Counted from the stretch's first letter, positions 25,073-34,313 are shown. The stretch is DNA of 64,000 nt from Cedecea selenatireducens (GCF_042138895.1 NZ_JBHIKW010000001.1:248001-312000); one strand, 5' to 3'. The notes: generated by a model not told the origin, from the sequence alone. Numbers and translations: made by a program.

Positions 25073-26083
25073 TCACGGCTGAGCCGGTGGCACAATGCCA
25101 AAGTGCGTCCAGGCGCGTGGCGTGGCAATACGCCCGCGTGGCGTACGCTGCAAGAAGCCCTGCTGGATCAGGAACGGTTCCAGCACGTCTTCAATCGTCT
25201 CACGCTCCTCACCGATGGCTGCGGCAAGGTTGTCCAGCCCAACCGGGCCACCAAGGAATTTGTCGATAACCGCCAGCAGAAGCTTGCGGTCCATGTAGTC
25301 GAAACCTTCGCTGTCGACGTTAAGCATATCCAGCGCCTGCGCCGCTATTTCTGCCGTAATCGCGCCGTCGTGTTTCACTTCGGCAAAGTCACGCACGCGG
25401 CGCAGCAGGCGGTTTGCAATACGAGGCGTACCGCGAGCGCGGCGGGCAACTTCCAGCGCCCCCTCGTCGCTCATCTCCAGCCCCAACACGCTGGCGCTGC
25501 GCCCGACGATATGCTGCAGATCGGCAACCTGATAAAACTCCAGCCGCTGCACAATGCCGAAACGGTCGCGCAGCGGCGAGGTCAATGAACCCGCTCGCGT
25601 GGTGGCACCAATCAGGGTAAACGGCGGCAGATCGATTTTGATCGAACGCGCAGCCGGACCTTCGCCAATCATGATATCGAGCTGATAGTCTTCCATCGCC
25701 GGATACAGCACCTCTTCCACCACCGGAGAAAGACGGTGAATCTCATCGATAAACAGCACGTCGTGAGGCTCAAGGTTGGTCAGCATTGCCGCCAGATCAC
25801 CGGCTTTTTCCAGCACCGGGCCTGACGTGGTGCGCAGGTTAACGCCCATTTCGTTGGCAACGATGTTAGCCAGGGTGGTTTTACCCAGCCCCGGAGGCCC
25901 GAAAATCAACAGGTGATCGAGCGCGTCGCCGCGCAGCTTGGCCGCCTGGATGAAGATTTCCATCTGCGAACGCACGTGCGGCTGCCCGACATACTCTTCG
26001 AGCAGCTTAGGGCGGATCGCACGATCGATTAACTCGTCCGGGGTAATATTTCCTGGCGATACCAGGCGGTCTGCTTCAATCAT
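25073..26083 (-). CDS. ruvB: Holliday junction branch-migration ATPase RuvB
   Basis: AAA+ motor that drives branch migration with RuvA. It has Walker A GPPGLGKTT, Walker B LFIDEIHRLS, sensor 1 GATTRAG, the arginine finger region LRDRFG, and a C-terminal winged helix. It is 336 residues, as in E. coli. It lies 8 bases after ruvA in the SOS-controlled ruvAB operon. Confidence 0.97.
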   Translation of the reverse strand: MIEADRLVSPGNITPDELIDRAIRPKLLEEYVGQPHVRSQMEIFIQAAKLRGDALDHLLIFGPPGLGKTTLANIVANEMGVNLRTTSGPVLEKAGDLAAMLTNLEPHDVLFIDEIHRLSPVVEEVLYPAMEDYQLDIMIGEGPAARSIKIDLPPFTLIGATTRAGSLTSPLRDRFGIVQRLEFYQVADLQHIVGRSASVLGLEMSDEGALEVARRARGTPRIANRLLRRVRDFAEVKHDGAITAEIAAQALDMLNVDSEGFDYMDRKLLLAVIDKFLGGPVGLDNLAAAIGEERETIEDVLEPFLIQQGFLQRTPRGRIATPRAWTHFGIVPPAQP

Positions 26084-26091
26084 CCTCTACC

Positions 26092-26703
26092 TCATAGCGC
26101 CGCGCGCAGCGCTTCGCGGATCAGGGTTTCACTGTCTGCACCGGCACGGCCCACTTTGCTGACCATGCGGCTGGCTTCCTGTGGTTTATAGCCCAGAGAC
26201 ACGAGGGCAGCAACGGCTTCCTGCTCCGCGTCGTCTGCCTGCCCGTTATCCGGGGAGGTCAGCACGAGATCGGCCGCCGGCGTAAACAGGTCGCCATGCA
26301 TTCCTTTGAAGCGGTCTTTCATCTCAACTATCAGGCGTTCTGCGGTTTTCTTACCCACGCCCGGCAGCTTGATGAGGGAGCCTATTTCTTCGCGCTCAAC
26401 CGCGTTAACAAACTGCTGGGCAGACATGCCTGAAAGAATAGCCAGCGCCAGTTTTGGCCCAACGCCGTTGACTTTAATCAACTCGCGGAACAGCGTACGC
26501 TCCTGCTTGTTGTTAAAACCGTAGAGCAGCTGAGCGTCTTCACGCACCACAAATTGGGTGAACACCACCGCCTCTTTGCCGATTTCCGGCAGCTCGTAGA
26601 AGCAGGTCATTGGCATATAAACCTCGTAGCCTACGCCGTTGGTTTCCAGCAATACCAGCGGGGGCTGCTTTTCCAGAACGATGCCTCTGAGTCGACCTAT
26701 CAC
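26092..26703 (-). CDS. ruvA: Holliday junction DNA-binding protein RuvA
   Basis: Tetrameric junction-binding partner of RuvB. Domain I begins MIGRLRGIVLEK, domain II has two helix-hairpin-helix motifs (LIKVNGVGPKLALAILS and LIKLPGVGKKTAERL), and domain III at the C-terminus contacts RuvB. It is 203 residues, as in E. coli. A LexA operator lies about 60 bases upstream of its ATG. Confidence 0.97.
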   Translation of the reverse strand: MIGRLRGIVLEKQPPLVLLETNGVGYEVYMPMTCFYELPEIGKEAVVFTQFVVREDAQLLYGFNNKQERTLFRELIKVNGVGPKLALAILSGMSAQQFVNAVEREEIGSLIKLPGVGKKTAERLIVEMKDRFKGMHGDLFTPAADLVLTSPDNGQADDAEQEAVAALVSLGYKPQEASRMVSKVGRAGADSETLIREALRAAL

Positions 26704-26755
26704 ATTGTGCTCCTGCGTATTAGCGTTGATGCGCGAAAAATTCAGCCTATGATAT

Positions 26756-26783
26756 AAAAAAGGCTGGATAGATATCCAGCCTT
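26756..26783 (-). terminator. Terminator of ruvC formed by the ruvAB LexA palindrome
   Basis: On the minus strand AAGGCTGGATA...TATCCAGCCTT folds into a long stem followed by six T residues, directly after the ruvC stop codon at 26786. The same bases form the LexA box of ruvAB. Confidence 0.65.
26762..26781. promoter_or_regulatory. LexA box of ruvAB
   Basis: ggctggatagatatccagcc is a perfect palindrome with the CTG-N10-CAG frame of LexA boxes, and is very close to the E. coli ruvA operator as I recall it. It sits between ruvC and ruvA. Confidence 0.8.
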
Positions 26784-26785
26784 AA

Positions 26786-27307
26786 TTATTTTAATCGTCC
26801 CCGCGCCAGATTGAGCCGCGATTCGCTCATCTGGGCCGCGTTTTGCGTGACGTGGCAGTGCGTAATGGCGATGGCCAGTGCATCCGCCGCATCCGCCTGC
26901 GGGTTGGCCGGGAGCTTAAGCAGCGTGCGCACCATGTGCTGCACCTGGCTTTTCTCCGCGCTGCCAATACCCACCACGGTTTGCTTTACCTGACGCGCCG
27001 CGTACTCAAATACCGGCAGGTCAGCGTTCACCGCGGCAACAATCGCCGCCCCGCGCGCCTGGCCCAGCTTGAGTGCGGAGTCCGCGTTTTTCGCCATAAA
27101 TACCTGCTCAATGGCAAAATACTCGGGCTGGAACTGGGTAATGATTTCGCTCACCCCCGCGTAGATAAGCTTCAGGCGCGAGGGCAAGTCGGCGACCTGC
27201 GTTCGGATACAGCCGCTGCCAAGATAGGTTAGCTGCCGTCCGGTTTGGCGAATAACGCCATAACCGGTGACGCGTGACCCCGGGTCGATGCCGAGAATAA
27301 TCGCCAT
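26786..27307 (-). CDS. ruvC: Crossover junction endodeoxyribonuclease RuvC
   Basis: Holliday-junction resolvase with an RNase H fold. Catalytic acids are visible in ILGIDPGSR (Asp7), FAIEQVF (Glu66) and PQADAADALAIAI (the C-terminal Asp pair). The start MAIILGID gives 173 residues as in E. coli; four more codons are open upstream. It is upstream of ruvAB but separated by the LexA box/terminator, as in E. coli, where ruvC is not itself SOS-induced. Confidence 0.97.
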   Translation of the reverse strand: MAIILGIDPGSRVTGYGVIRQTGRQLTYLGSGCIRTQVADLPSRLKLIYAGVSEIITQFQPEYFAIEQVFMAKNADSALKLGQARGAAIVAAVNADLPVFEYAARQVKQTVVGIGSAEKSQVQHMVRTLLKLPANPQADAADALAIAITHCHVTQNAAQMSESRLNLARGRLK

Positions 27308-27332
27308 TAAACCTCTCAATCAGGTAGAGACG

Positions 27333-27459
27333 ATACCCTAAAAGATTTCAGCTCACAGAAAGGCGGCGACGCAGCGCATCCCCAGGAGCGTAGATGAACT
27401 ACGTGTCTGGGGTAAGCGAGGAGAGCCAACGCATCTGTGGGCTGAAAAATGACGGGTAT
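27333..27459. repeat. ERIC (intergenic repeat unit) element
   Basis: A 127-base imperfect palindrome bounded by ATACCC and GGGTAT. The core catccccaggagcg and tgtctggggtaagcgag matches the conserved ERIC arms that carry the ERIC1R/ERIC2 primer sites. Arms TTTCAGCTCACAGA and TCTGTGGGCTGAAA also pair. Its right end reaches the first base of the yebC stop codon. The transcribed RNA would fold into a long hairpin between yebC and ruvC. Confidence 0.9.
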
Positions 27460-28199
27460 TAAAGGAGAGCCGCCACCTCGTCGGAGATCTCACCATTGTG
27501 GTAAACCTCCTGCACGTCGTCGCAGTCTTCCAGCATGTCGATCAGGCGCATCAGCTTAGGCGCGGTATCCGCATCCATGTCTGCTTTGGTCGAAGGGATC
27601 ATCGAGACTTCTGCGTTGTCAGCCTTCAGGCCGGCCGCTTCCAGAGCATCTCTCACGGCGCCCATTTCTTCCCACGCGGTGTAAACGTCAATTGCGCCGT
27701 CGTCGAAGGTCACAACGTCTTCAGCACCGGCTTCCAGCGCCGCTTCCATGATCTGGTCTTCATCGCCCGCTTCGAAGGAGATAATGCCTTTCTTGCTGAA
27801 CAGATAGGCGACGGAGCCGTCGGTGCCCAGGTTACCGCCGCATTTGTTGAACGCGTGGCGCACTTCAGCCACGGTACGGTTGCGGTTGTCGCTCAGGCAT
27901 TCAACCATGACGGCTGACCCGCCAGGACCGTAACCTTCATAAATGATGGTTTCCATGTTCGCGTCATCATCGCCACCCACGCCGCGTGCAATGGCACGGT
28001 TCAGGGTGTCGCGCGTCATGTTGTTAGACAGCGCTTTATCGATAGCCGCGCGCAGACGCGGGTTAGACCCAGCGTCACCGCCGCCCAGACGGGCAGCCGT
28101 CACCAGCTCGCGAATAATTTTGGTGAAAATCTTACCGCGCTTGGCATCCTGTGCCGCTTTGCGGTGTTTCGTGTTGGCCCACTTACTATGACCTGCCAT
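27459..28199 (-). CDS. yebC: YebC/PmpR-type translation or transcription factor
   Basis: Conserved TACO1/YebC-family protein of 246 residues, beginning MAGHSKWANTKHRK. It contains GRG-like ARGVGGDD, YEGYGPGG and the acidic C-terminal domain. Family members are reported either as DNA-binding regulators or as factors relieving ribosome stalling at proline-rich stretches, so the role here is not settled. Four more codons are open upstream. It lies 23 bases downstream of nudB. Its stop codon abuts the ERIC repeat. Confidence 0.95.
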   Translation of the reverse strand: MAGHSKWANTKHRKAAQDAKRGKIFTKIIRELVTAARLGGGDAGSNPRLRAAIDKALSNNMTRDTLNRAIARGVGGDDDANMETIIYEGYGPGGSAVMVECLSDNRNRTVAEVRHAFNKCGGNLGTDGSVAYLFSKKGIISFEAGDEDQIMEAALEAGAEDVVTFDDGAIDVYTAWEEMGAVRDALEAAGLKADNAEVSMIPSTKADMDADTAPKLMRLIDMLEDCDDVQEVYHNGEISDEVAALL

Positions 28200-28222
28200 A
28201 ACAATCTCCAAAAGCGCCTGTA

Positions 28223-28666
28223 TCAGGCGGCATCAATTACAAACTCTTCAATCGCCTGCCGGTTACTCCATGACTTGGTCATCAGGGCCGCCTCTTCGGC
28301 GGGCACCCATTTCCAGGCCAGATGTTCCGTAATAGTAATCTGGCGTTCATGAGGCAGCGCAAGACAGAACCACGATTCCGTATTACGCGTAATCCCCGGC
28401 GCATAGCGATGACGCAAATGAGTAAATATCTCAAACTCCACGCAGCGCTGGCAGTCAACTAGCGGCAGCGGCTCACTGACCACGTCGATAGCGACCTCTT
28501 CCTTTACTTCACGCTGAGCGGCATGCAGCGCGCTTTCCCCCTCCTCCAGGCTGCCGGTAACCGACTGCCAGAAATCAGGATCGTCGCGCCGCTGTAACAT
28601 CAGCACCCGTTGAGTATCCTGCGCGAAAATAACCACCAGAACGGAAACGGGACGCTTAAAGGGCAT
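28223..28666 (-). CDS. nudB: Dihydroneopterin triphosphate diphosphatase (Nudix)
   Basis: Nudix hydrolase that removes pyrophosphate from dihydroneopterin triphosphate in folate synthesis. The Nudix box is GSLEEGESALHAAQREVKEEV, with the REVKEE core at its end. It is 147 residues (E. coli 150). The start ATG shares one base with the aspS stop (TGATG), so it is coupled to aspS. Confidence 0.95.
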   Translation of the reverse strand: MPFKRPVSVLVVIFAQDTQRVLMLQRRDDPDFWQSVTGSLEEGESALHAAQREVKEEVAIDVVSEPLPLVDCQRCVEFEIFTHLRHRYAPGITRNTESWFCLALPHERQITITEHLAWKWVPAEEAALMTKSWSNRQAIEEFVIDAA

Positions 28667-30438
28667 CAGTTCTTCTCAGCCTTTTTGATGACTTCAATGC
28701 CCAGCTCGGCAAGCGAGGCCGGGTTGGCGAAGCTTGGTGCTTCGGTCATCAGGCAGGCTGCAGCCGTGGTTTTCGGGAAGGCGATAACGTCACGGATGTT
28801 GTCGGTGCCGGTCAGCAGCATGGTCAGGCGATCCAGACCAAACGCCAGGCCTGCGTGCGGCGGCGTACCGTACTTCAGCGCGTCCAGCAGGAAGCCGAAC
28901 TTCTCGCGCTGTTCCTGCTCGTTAATGCCCAGAATGCCGAACACGGTCTGCTGCATCTGGCTACGGTGAATACGCACGGAACCGCCGCCCACTTCGTAGC
29001 CGTTGATAACCATATCGTAGGCGTTGGCAATCGCGGTTTCCGGCTGCGCCGCCAGTTCTTCCGGCGTCATGTCTTTCGGCGCGGTGAACGGGTGGTGCAT
29101 CGCGGTCAGGCCGCCTTCACCGTTATCTTCAAACATTGGGAAGTCAACCACCCACAGCGGCGCCCATTTTTTCTCATCGGTAATCTGCAGGTCTTTACCG
29201 ATTTTCAGACGCAGTGCGCCCAGCGCATCGGCAACGACTTTCTTGCTGTCCGCGCCGAAGAAGATCATGTCGCCATCGGCCGCACCGGTGCGCGCCAGGA
29301 TACCTTCCACGATGTCCGCGTTCAGGAATTTCGCCACCGGGCTGGTGATTCCTTCGATGCCTTTCGCACGCTCGTTAACCTTGATGTACGCCAGGCCGCG
29401 AGCGCCGTAAATTTCAATGAACTTGCCGTAGTCGTCAATCTGTTTACGGCTGATCTGTGCGCCACCCGGCACACGCAGCGCGGCAACGCGGCCTTTCGCG
29501 TCGTTTGCCGGGCCGGAGAAGACCTTAAACTCCACGTCTTTCACCAGATCGGCCACGTCCACCAGCTCCAGCGGGTTACGCAGGTCTGGTTTATCGGAAC
29601 CGTAGCGACGCTCGGCTTCGGCGAAGGTCATCACCGGGAAGTCGCCCAGGTCAACGTTAATGATGTCGATCCACAGTTTACGCACCAGGTCTTCCATCAC
29701 TTCACGCACCTGCGGCGCGGTCATGAAGGAAGTTTCTACGTCGATCTGGGTAAATTCTGGCTGACGGTCAGCGCGCAGGTCTTCGTCGCGGAAGCATTTA
29801 ACAATCTGATAGTAGCGGTCAAAGCCGGACATCATCAGCAATTGTTTGAACAGCTGAGGAGACTGAGGCAGCGCGTAGAATTTGCCTTTGTGTACGCGGG
29901 AAGGCACCAGATAGTCACGTGCGCCTTCAGGCGTGGCTTTGGTCAGCATCGGGGTTTCAATGTCAAGGAAACCGTGGTCGTCCATAAAGCGACGGACAAA
30001 GCTCGTCACTTTAGCGCGGGTTTTCAGGCGCTGGGCCATTTCCGGGCGACGAAGATCCAGGTAGCGATACTTCAGGCGCGCTTCTTCGGTATTAACGTGA
30101 TTGGAGTCCAGCGGCAGCACGTCGGAGCGGTTAATGATGGTCAGTTCGGTGGCGAACACTTCTACTTCACCGGTGGCCATATCTTTGTTCACGTTGCGCT
30201 CGTCGCGAGCACGCACGGTGCCCACAATCTGAATACAGAACTCATTACGCAGTTCAGAGGCGAGCTGGAACGCTTCCTGACGGTCAGGGTCGAAAAACAC
30301 CTGCACGACGCCTTCACGATCGCGCATATCAATAAAGATAAGGCTACCGAGGTCACGGCGACGATTAACCCACCCACTAAGCGTTACTTGCTGTCCCACA
30401 TGGGATTGATTGAGCTGCCCGCAATATACTGTACGCAT
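28666..30438 (-). CDS. aspS: Aspartyl-tRNA synthetase
   Basis: Class IIb synthetase charging tRNA-Asp, 590 residues as in E. coli. It has an N-terminal OB fold (VTLSGWVNRRRDLGSLIFIDM, anticodon binding), motif 2 in IVKCFRDEDLRADRQPEFTQ (part), the bacterial insertion domain (GAD) in the middle, and motif 3 GLAFGLDRLTMLL. The start is MRTVYCGQLNQ; 12 more codons are open upstream but lack homology. It is first gene of aspS-nudB-yebC. Confidence 0.97.
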   Translation of the reverse strand: MRTVYCGQLNQSHVGQQVTLSGWVNRRRDLGSLIFIDMRDREGVVQVFFDPDRQEAFQLASELRNEFCIQIVGTVRARDERNVNKDMATGEVEVFATELTIINRSDVLPLDSNHVNTEEARLKYRYLDLRRPEMAQRLKTRAKVTSFVRRFMDDHGFLDIETPMLTKATPEGARDYLVPSRVHKGKFYALPQSPQLFKQLLMMSGFDRYYQIVKCFRDEDLRADRQPEFTQIDVETSFMTAPQVREVMEDLVRKLWIDIINVDLGDFPVMTFAEAERRYGSDKPDLRNPLELVDVADLVKDVEFKVFSGPANDAKGRVAALRVPGGAQISRKQIDDYGKFIEIYGARGLAYIKVNERAKGIEGITSPVAKFLNADIVEGILARTGAADGDMIFFGADSKKVVADALGALRLKIGKDLQITDEKKWAPLWVVDFPMFEDNGEGGLTAMHHPFTAPKDMTPEELAAQPETAIANAYDMVINGYEVGGGSVRIHRSQMQQTVFGILGINEQEQREKFGFLLDALKYGTPPHAGLAFGLDRLTMLLTGTDNIRDVIAFPKTTAAACLMTEAPSFANPASLAELGIEVIKKAEKN

Positions 30439-30705
30439 GAGATATCCCTTAATCAGCTGCACGCGACCCGCCACCTGCGACGGCAGGCGCTTTGGTGGCA
30501 GCTATTTCGACTGTCACAACTGGATGAAAAAAGGGGGCTATTATACTGGAAATAATGGCTGGCGATAACCCCGAAACCGCCGACTGGCGCGAATCGCAGC
30601 GCCGGTATTGCAGATTCTCACAAAAATTAACAAAATTTGTAAACTCAGCAACCTGGCTTCCAGCGTAAGGTATTGACCCTTAACCCCCATTTTACCGGAG
30701 TCACA

Positions 30706-31272
30706 ATGACAGAACTCAACGCATCTCGTACTGCCCTGGTGGTGATTGACCTGCAGGACGGCATTCTGCCGTTTGCCGGCGGTCCGCACGGCGCCAATGA
30801 CGTCGTGGCACGCGCAGCACGCCTGGCGGAGAAATTCCGGGCCAACGGTTCACCGGTAGTGATGGTGCGAGTAGGCTGGTCAGCCGACTACGCCGAAGCC
30901 CTGAAACAGCCGGTTGATGCGGCACCTCCGGGCCATACCCTGCCAGAAAACTGGTGGAACTACCCTACTGCGCTGGGTAAACAGGACAGCGACATCGAAG
31001 TCACTAAACGCCAGTGGGGCGCGTTTTACGGCACCGATCTGGAGTTACAGCTGCGCCGTCGCGGCATCGACACCATTGTCCTGTGCGGTATTTCAACCAA
31101 CATTGGCGTCGAGTCTACCGCACGCAACGCCTGGGAAATGGGCTTCTCACTGGTTCTAGCGGAGGACGCCTGCAGCGCGTCCTCCGCCGAGCAGCATAAC
31201 CATAGCCTGAAGTTTATCTTCCCGCGCATCGCCCGCGTCCGCAGCACCGATGAGATAATCGCCTCGCTATGA
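30706..31272 (+). CDS. yecD: Isochorismatase-like hydrolase YecD
   Basis: Cysteine hydrolase family, 188 residues. It has the N-terminal ALVVIDLQDGILPF with the catalytic Asp, the Lys in TKRQWGAFYG, and the nucleophile Cys in VLCGISTNIGVE. The substrate is unknown. The start MTELNAS has CCGGAG upstream and matches E. coli; eleven more codons are open upstream. It overlaps yecE by 4 bases (ATGA). Confidence 0.93.
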   Translation: MTELNASRTALVVIDLQDGILPFAGGPHGANDVVARAARLAEKFRANGSPVVMVRVGWSADYAEALKQPVDAAPPGHTLPENWWNYPTALGKQDSDIEVTKRQWGAFYGTDLELQLRRRGIDTIVLCGISTNIGVESTARNAWEMGFSLVLAEDACSASSAEQHNHSLKFIFPRIARVRSTDEIIASL

Positions 31273-32087
31273 TTTATCTAGGCCTTCCACAATGGCAGCA
31301 CCCCAAATGGAACCGGCTCGGCATCACTTCGCTTGAAGATTACGCCCGCCATTTTAACTGTGTGGAAGGCAATACCACGCTGTACGCGCTGCCAAAAGCA
31401 GAAACCGTACAGCGCTGGCGGGAGATGACAGGCGACAGTTTTCGCTTCTGTTTTAAATTTCCCGCCACCATTTCCCATAACGCTGCCCTGCGAAACTGCG
31501 GCGATCTTACCGCCGAGTTTTTTGACCGCATGTCGCCGCTGGCTGGCCGCATCGGGCAATACTGGCTTCAGCTACCGGCAGCGTTTGGGCCAGGCGACCT
31601 TCCCGCTTTGTGGCATTTTCTGGACTCTTTACCCGCTGAGTTTACCTATGGCGTTGAAGTGCGCCATCCGGCCTTTTTCAACAAAGGGGCAGATGAGCAG
31701 GCGCTGAATCGCGGGCTGCACGAACGTCTGGTAAACCGCGCTATTCTCGATAGCCGCCCTATTCATAGCGCCGTGCCGCATAACGAAGCGGTGCGGGAGG
31801 CCCAGCGTAAAAAGCCTAAAGTCCCGGTGCATGCCATCGTGACCGCTTCAAACCCGCTAGTGCGCTTTATCGGCAGCGATAACATGGCGCAAAACGCCGC
31901 GCTATTCGACGTCTGGTTAAAAAAACTGCCTGAATGGGCAACGAAAACCACGCCCTATCTGTTTCTTCATACGCCGGACATTGCCCAGGCACCAGAGCTG
32001 GTCCATACGCTATGGCCCGCGCTGCAGCAGGCATTCCCTGAATTAGGCCCCGCACCAGCAATCCCTCAGCAGGCCACACTTTTCTGA
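31269..32087 (+). CDS. yecE: DUF72 family protein YecE
   Basis: TIM-barrel-like DUF72 protein of 272 residues, as in E. coli. Typical family segments are FNCVEGNTTLYALPKAETVQRW (part), FCFKFPATISH and EVRHPAFF. No function is established. It is translationally coupled to yecD. Confidence 0.93.
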   Translation: MIYLGLPQWQHPKWNRLGITSLEDYARHFNCVEGNTTLYALPKAETVQRWREMTGDSFRFCFKFPATISHNAALRNCGDLTAEFFDRMSPLAGRIGQYWLQLPAAFGPGDLPALWHFLDSLPAEFTYGVEVRHPAFFNKGADEQALNRGLHERLVNRAILDSRPIHSAVPHNEAVREAQRKKPKVPVHAIVTASNPLVRFIGSDNMAQNAALFDVWLKKLPEWATKTTPYLFLHTPDIAQAPELVHTLWPALQQAFPELGPAPAIPQQATLF

Positions 32088-32157
32088 CCACTAGCGACAG
32101 CACTCCGGTTGCGAGCTATCATAGCGTGAGCCGTAACTGTTTCGACATGGAGTTCAT

Positions 32158-32553
32158 ATGGTAAGCGCGCTTTATGCGGTGCTGGCTGCTCTGCTGTTAA
32201 TTAAGTTTTCATTCGACGTCGTTCGCCTGCGCATGCAGTACCGCGTTTCCTACGGCGACGGCGGCTTTAGCGAACTCCAAAGTGCGATACGTATTCACGG
32301 CAATGCCGTCGAATATATTCCTATCGCCCTCCTGCTTTTATTACTGATGGAGATGGACGGCGCCGAAACCTGGATGGTGCATATTTGCGGTCTTATGCTG
32401 CTGGCCGGACGCCTGCTGCACTACTACGGATACCATCACCGACTGATCCGCTGGCGTCGTTCCGGCATGGGCGCTACCTGGTGTACGCTGCTGCTGATGG
32501 TGCTGGCTAACTTATGGTATATGCCGTGGGAGTTGGTTTTCTCGCTCCATTAA
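32158..32553 (+). CDS. yecN: MAPEG-family membrane protein YecN
   Basis: Protein of 131 residues with about four hydrophobic segments. The MAPEG signature region is IHGNAVEYIPIALLLLLLME, with a following GRLLHYYGYHH. MAPEG proteins include glutathione-dependent enzymes, but no activity is known for YecN. AGTTCAT precedes the ATG. It lies between yecDE and cmoAB. Confidence 0.92.
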   Translation: MVSALYAVLAALLLIKFSFDVVRLRMQYRVSYGDGGFSELQSAIRIHGNAVEYIPIALLLLLLMEMDGAETWMVHICGLMLLAGRLLHYYGYHHRLIRWRRSGMGATWCTLLLMVLANLWYMPWELVFSLH

Positions 32554-32592
32554 CGCAAAATACGCCCCTTTCGAATTTCCGGATTTAACGTT

Positions 32593-33336
32593 ATGTCTGA
32601 CCGCGATACGCTGTTTTCCGCCCCAATAGCCAAACTAGGCGACTGGACCTTTGATGAACGGGTGGCCGAAGTGTTCCCCGATATGATCCAGCGCTCGGTG
32701 CCCGGTTACTCCAATATCATCTCCATGATTGGCATGCTGGCGGAGCGCTTCGTTCAGCCCCACAGCCAGGTTTACGATCTTGGCTGTTCTTTGGGTGCGG
32801 CAACGTTATCGGTGCGTCGTAACATCCGTCACGATAGCTGCAAAATCATTGCCGTTGATAACTCTCCGGCCATGGTCGAGCGATGCCGCCGCCATCTGGA
32901 TGCGTTTAAGGCGCAGACCCCGGTTGAGGTCATCGAAGGCGATATTCGCCATATCAGCATTGAAAATGCCTCAATGGTGGTGCTGAACTTCACCCTGCAA
33001 TTCCTAGAGCCCGACGATCGTCAACTGCTGCTGAATAAAATCTGGCAAGGCCTGAAGCCGGGCGGCGCGCTGGTGCTTTCGGAAAAATTCAGCTTTGAAG
33101 ATGCCGAAGTCGGCGAGCTGCTGTTTAACATGCACCACGACTTCAAGCGTGCAAACGGTTACAGCGAACTTGAAATCAGCCAAAAGCGCAGCATGCTGGA
33201 AAACGTGATGCTGACCGACTCGGTTGAAACCCATAAAAAACGCCTTAAACAGGCGGGCTTTGCGCACGCCGAGCTGTGGTTCCAGTGCTTTAACTTTGGC
33301 TCTCTGGTGGCCGTCAAATCCGGAGAAACCGCATGA
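32593..33336 (+). CDS. cmoA: Carboxy-S-adenosyl-L-methionine synthase
   Basis: Makes carboxy-SAM from SAM and prephenate for the cmo5U wobble modification of tRNA. The SAM motif is VYDLGCSLGAATLSVRRN and motif II is IIAVDNSPAMVERC. It is 247 residues, as in E. coli. It overlaps cmoB by 4 bases (ATGA), which fits joint production of the two pathway enzymes. Confidence 0.97.
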   Translation: MSDRDTLFSAPIAKLGDWTFDERVAEVFPDMIQRSVPGYSNIISMIGMLAERFVQPHSQVYDLGCSLGAATLSVRRNIRHDSCKIIAVDNSPAMVERCRRHLDAFKAQTPVEVIEGDIRHISIENASMVVLNFTLQFLEPDDRQLLLNKIWQGLKPGGALVLSEKFSFEDAEVGELLFNMHHDFKRANGYSELEISQKRSMLENVMLTDSVETHKKRLKQAGFAHAELWFQCFNFGSLVAVKSGETA

Positions 33337-34304
33337 TTGATTTCGGTAATTTTTATCAGCTGATCGCCAAAAACCACCTGGCCCCGTGGCTGGAAACGCT
33401 GCCTGCGCAGATTGCCAGCTGGCAGCGCGAATCCCTGCACGGCCAGTTTAAGCACTGGTACAACACGGTGAATTACCTGCCGGAAATGACCCCGCACCGC
33501 CTCGACCTGCTGCACAGCGTGACGGCCGAGTCGGCTGCGCCGCTGAGCGAAGGCCAGCAGCTGGGCATTGAAAAGCTGCTGCGTAACCTGATGCCGTGGC
33601 GTAAAGGGCCATATTCGCTCTATGGCGTAGACATCGATACCGAATGGCGCTCGGATCTTAAGTGGGATCGCGTGCTGCCGCACATCTCTCCACTTGCAGG
33701 ACGCACCATTTTGGACGTCGGCTGCGGCAGCGGCTATCACCTGTGGCGGATGATTGGCGCTGGCGCACAGCTTGCGGTTGGCATCGATCCGATGCAGCTG
33801 TTTATTTGCCAGTTCGAAGCCGTACGCAAGCTGTTGGGTAACGATCAGCGCGCCCACGTTCTGCCGCTGGGCATAGAGCAGCTTCCGGAGCTGAACGCCT
33901 TTGATACCGTGTTCTCGATGGGGGTGCTTTATCACCGTCGTTCGCCGCTGGACCATCTCTGGCAGTTGAAGAATCAGCTGGTCAAGGAAGGTGAGCTGGT
34001 GCTGGAAACGCTGGTTGTGGAAGGGGATGAAAATACCGTGCTGGTGCCCGGTGAGCGCTATGCGCAGATGCGTAACGTGTACTACATTCCGTCCGCGCTG
34101 GCGCTGAAAAACTGGCTGGAGAAATGCGGTTTTGTCGACGTTAAGATTGTCGATCACTGCCTCACCACCCAGGAAGAGCAGCGCCGAACGTCGTGGATGA
34201 CCACCGAATCACTGGGCGATTTCCTTGATCCTAACGACAGCAGCAAAACCATAGAAGGCTACCCTGCCCCGCTGCGTGCCGTTTTGGTGGCTCGTAAGCC
34301 ATAA
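33333..34304 (+). CDS. cmoB: tRNA U34 carboxymethyltransferase
   Basis: Transfers the carboxymethyl group from carboxy-SAM to 5-hydroxyuridine at tRNA position 34. It has the Rossmann motif TILDVGCGSGYHLWRM and the conserved GVLYHRRSPLDHL. It is 323 residues, as in E. coli. It is the last gene of cmoAB and is followed by a bidirectional terminator. Confidence 0.97.
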   Translation: MIDFGNFYQLIAKNHLAPWLETLPAQIASWQRESLHGQFKHWYNTVNYLPEMTPHRLDLLHSVTAESAAPLSEGQQLGIEKLLRNLMPWRKGPYSLYGVDIDTEWRSDLKWDRVLPHISPLAGRTILDVGCGSGYHLWRMIGAGAQLAVGIDPMQLFICQFEAVRKLLGNDQRAHVLPLGIEQLPELNAFDTVFSMGVLYHRRSPLDHLWQLKNQLVKEGELVLETLVVEGDENTVLVPGERYAQMRNVYYIPSALALKNWLEKCGFVDVKIVDHCLTTQEEQRRTSWMTTESLGDFLDPNDSSKTIEGYPAPLRAVLVARKP

Positions 34305-34313
34305 TCCTCGAAT

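Noticed and set aside
28855..30555. Plus-strand ORF of 566 codons opposite aspS
   Set aside because: Antisense shadow of aspS with the same biased composition; no start signal or homology.
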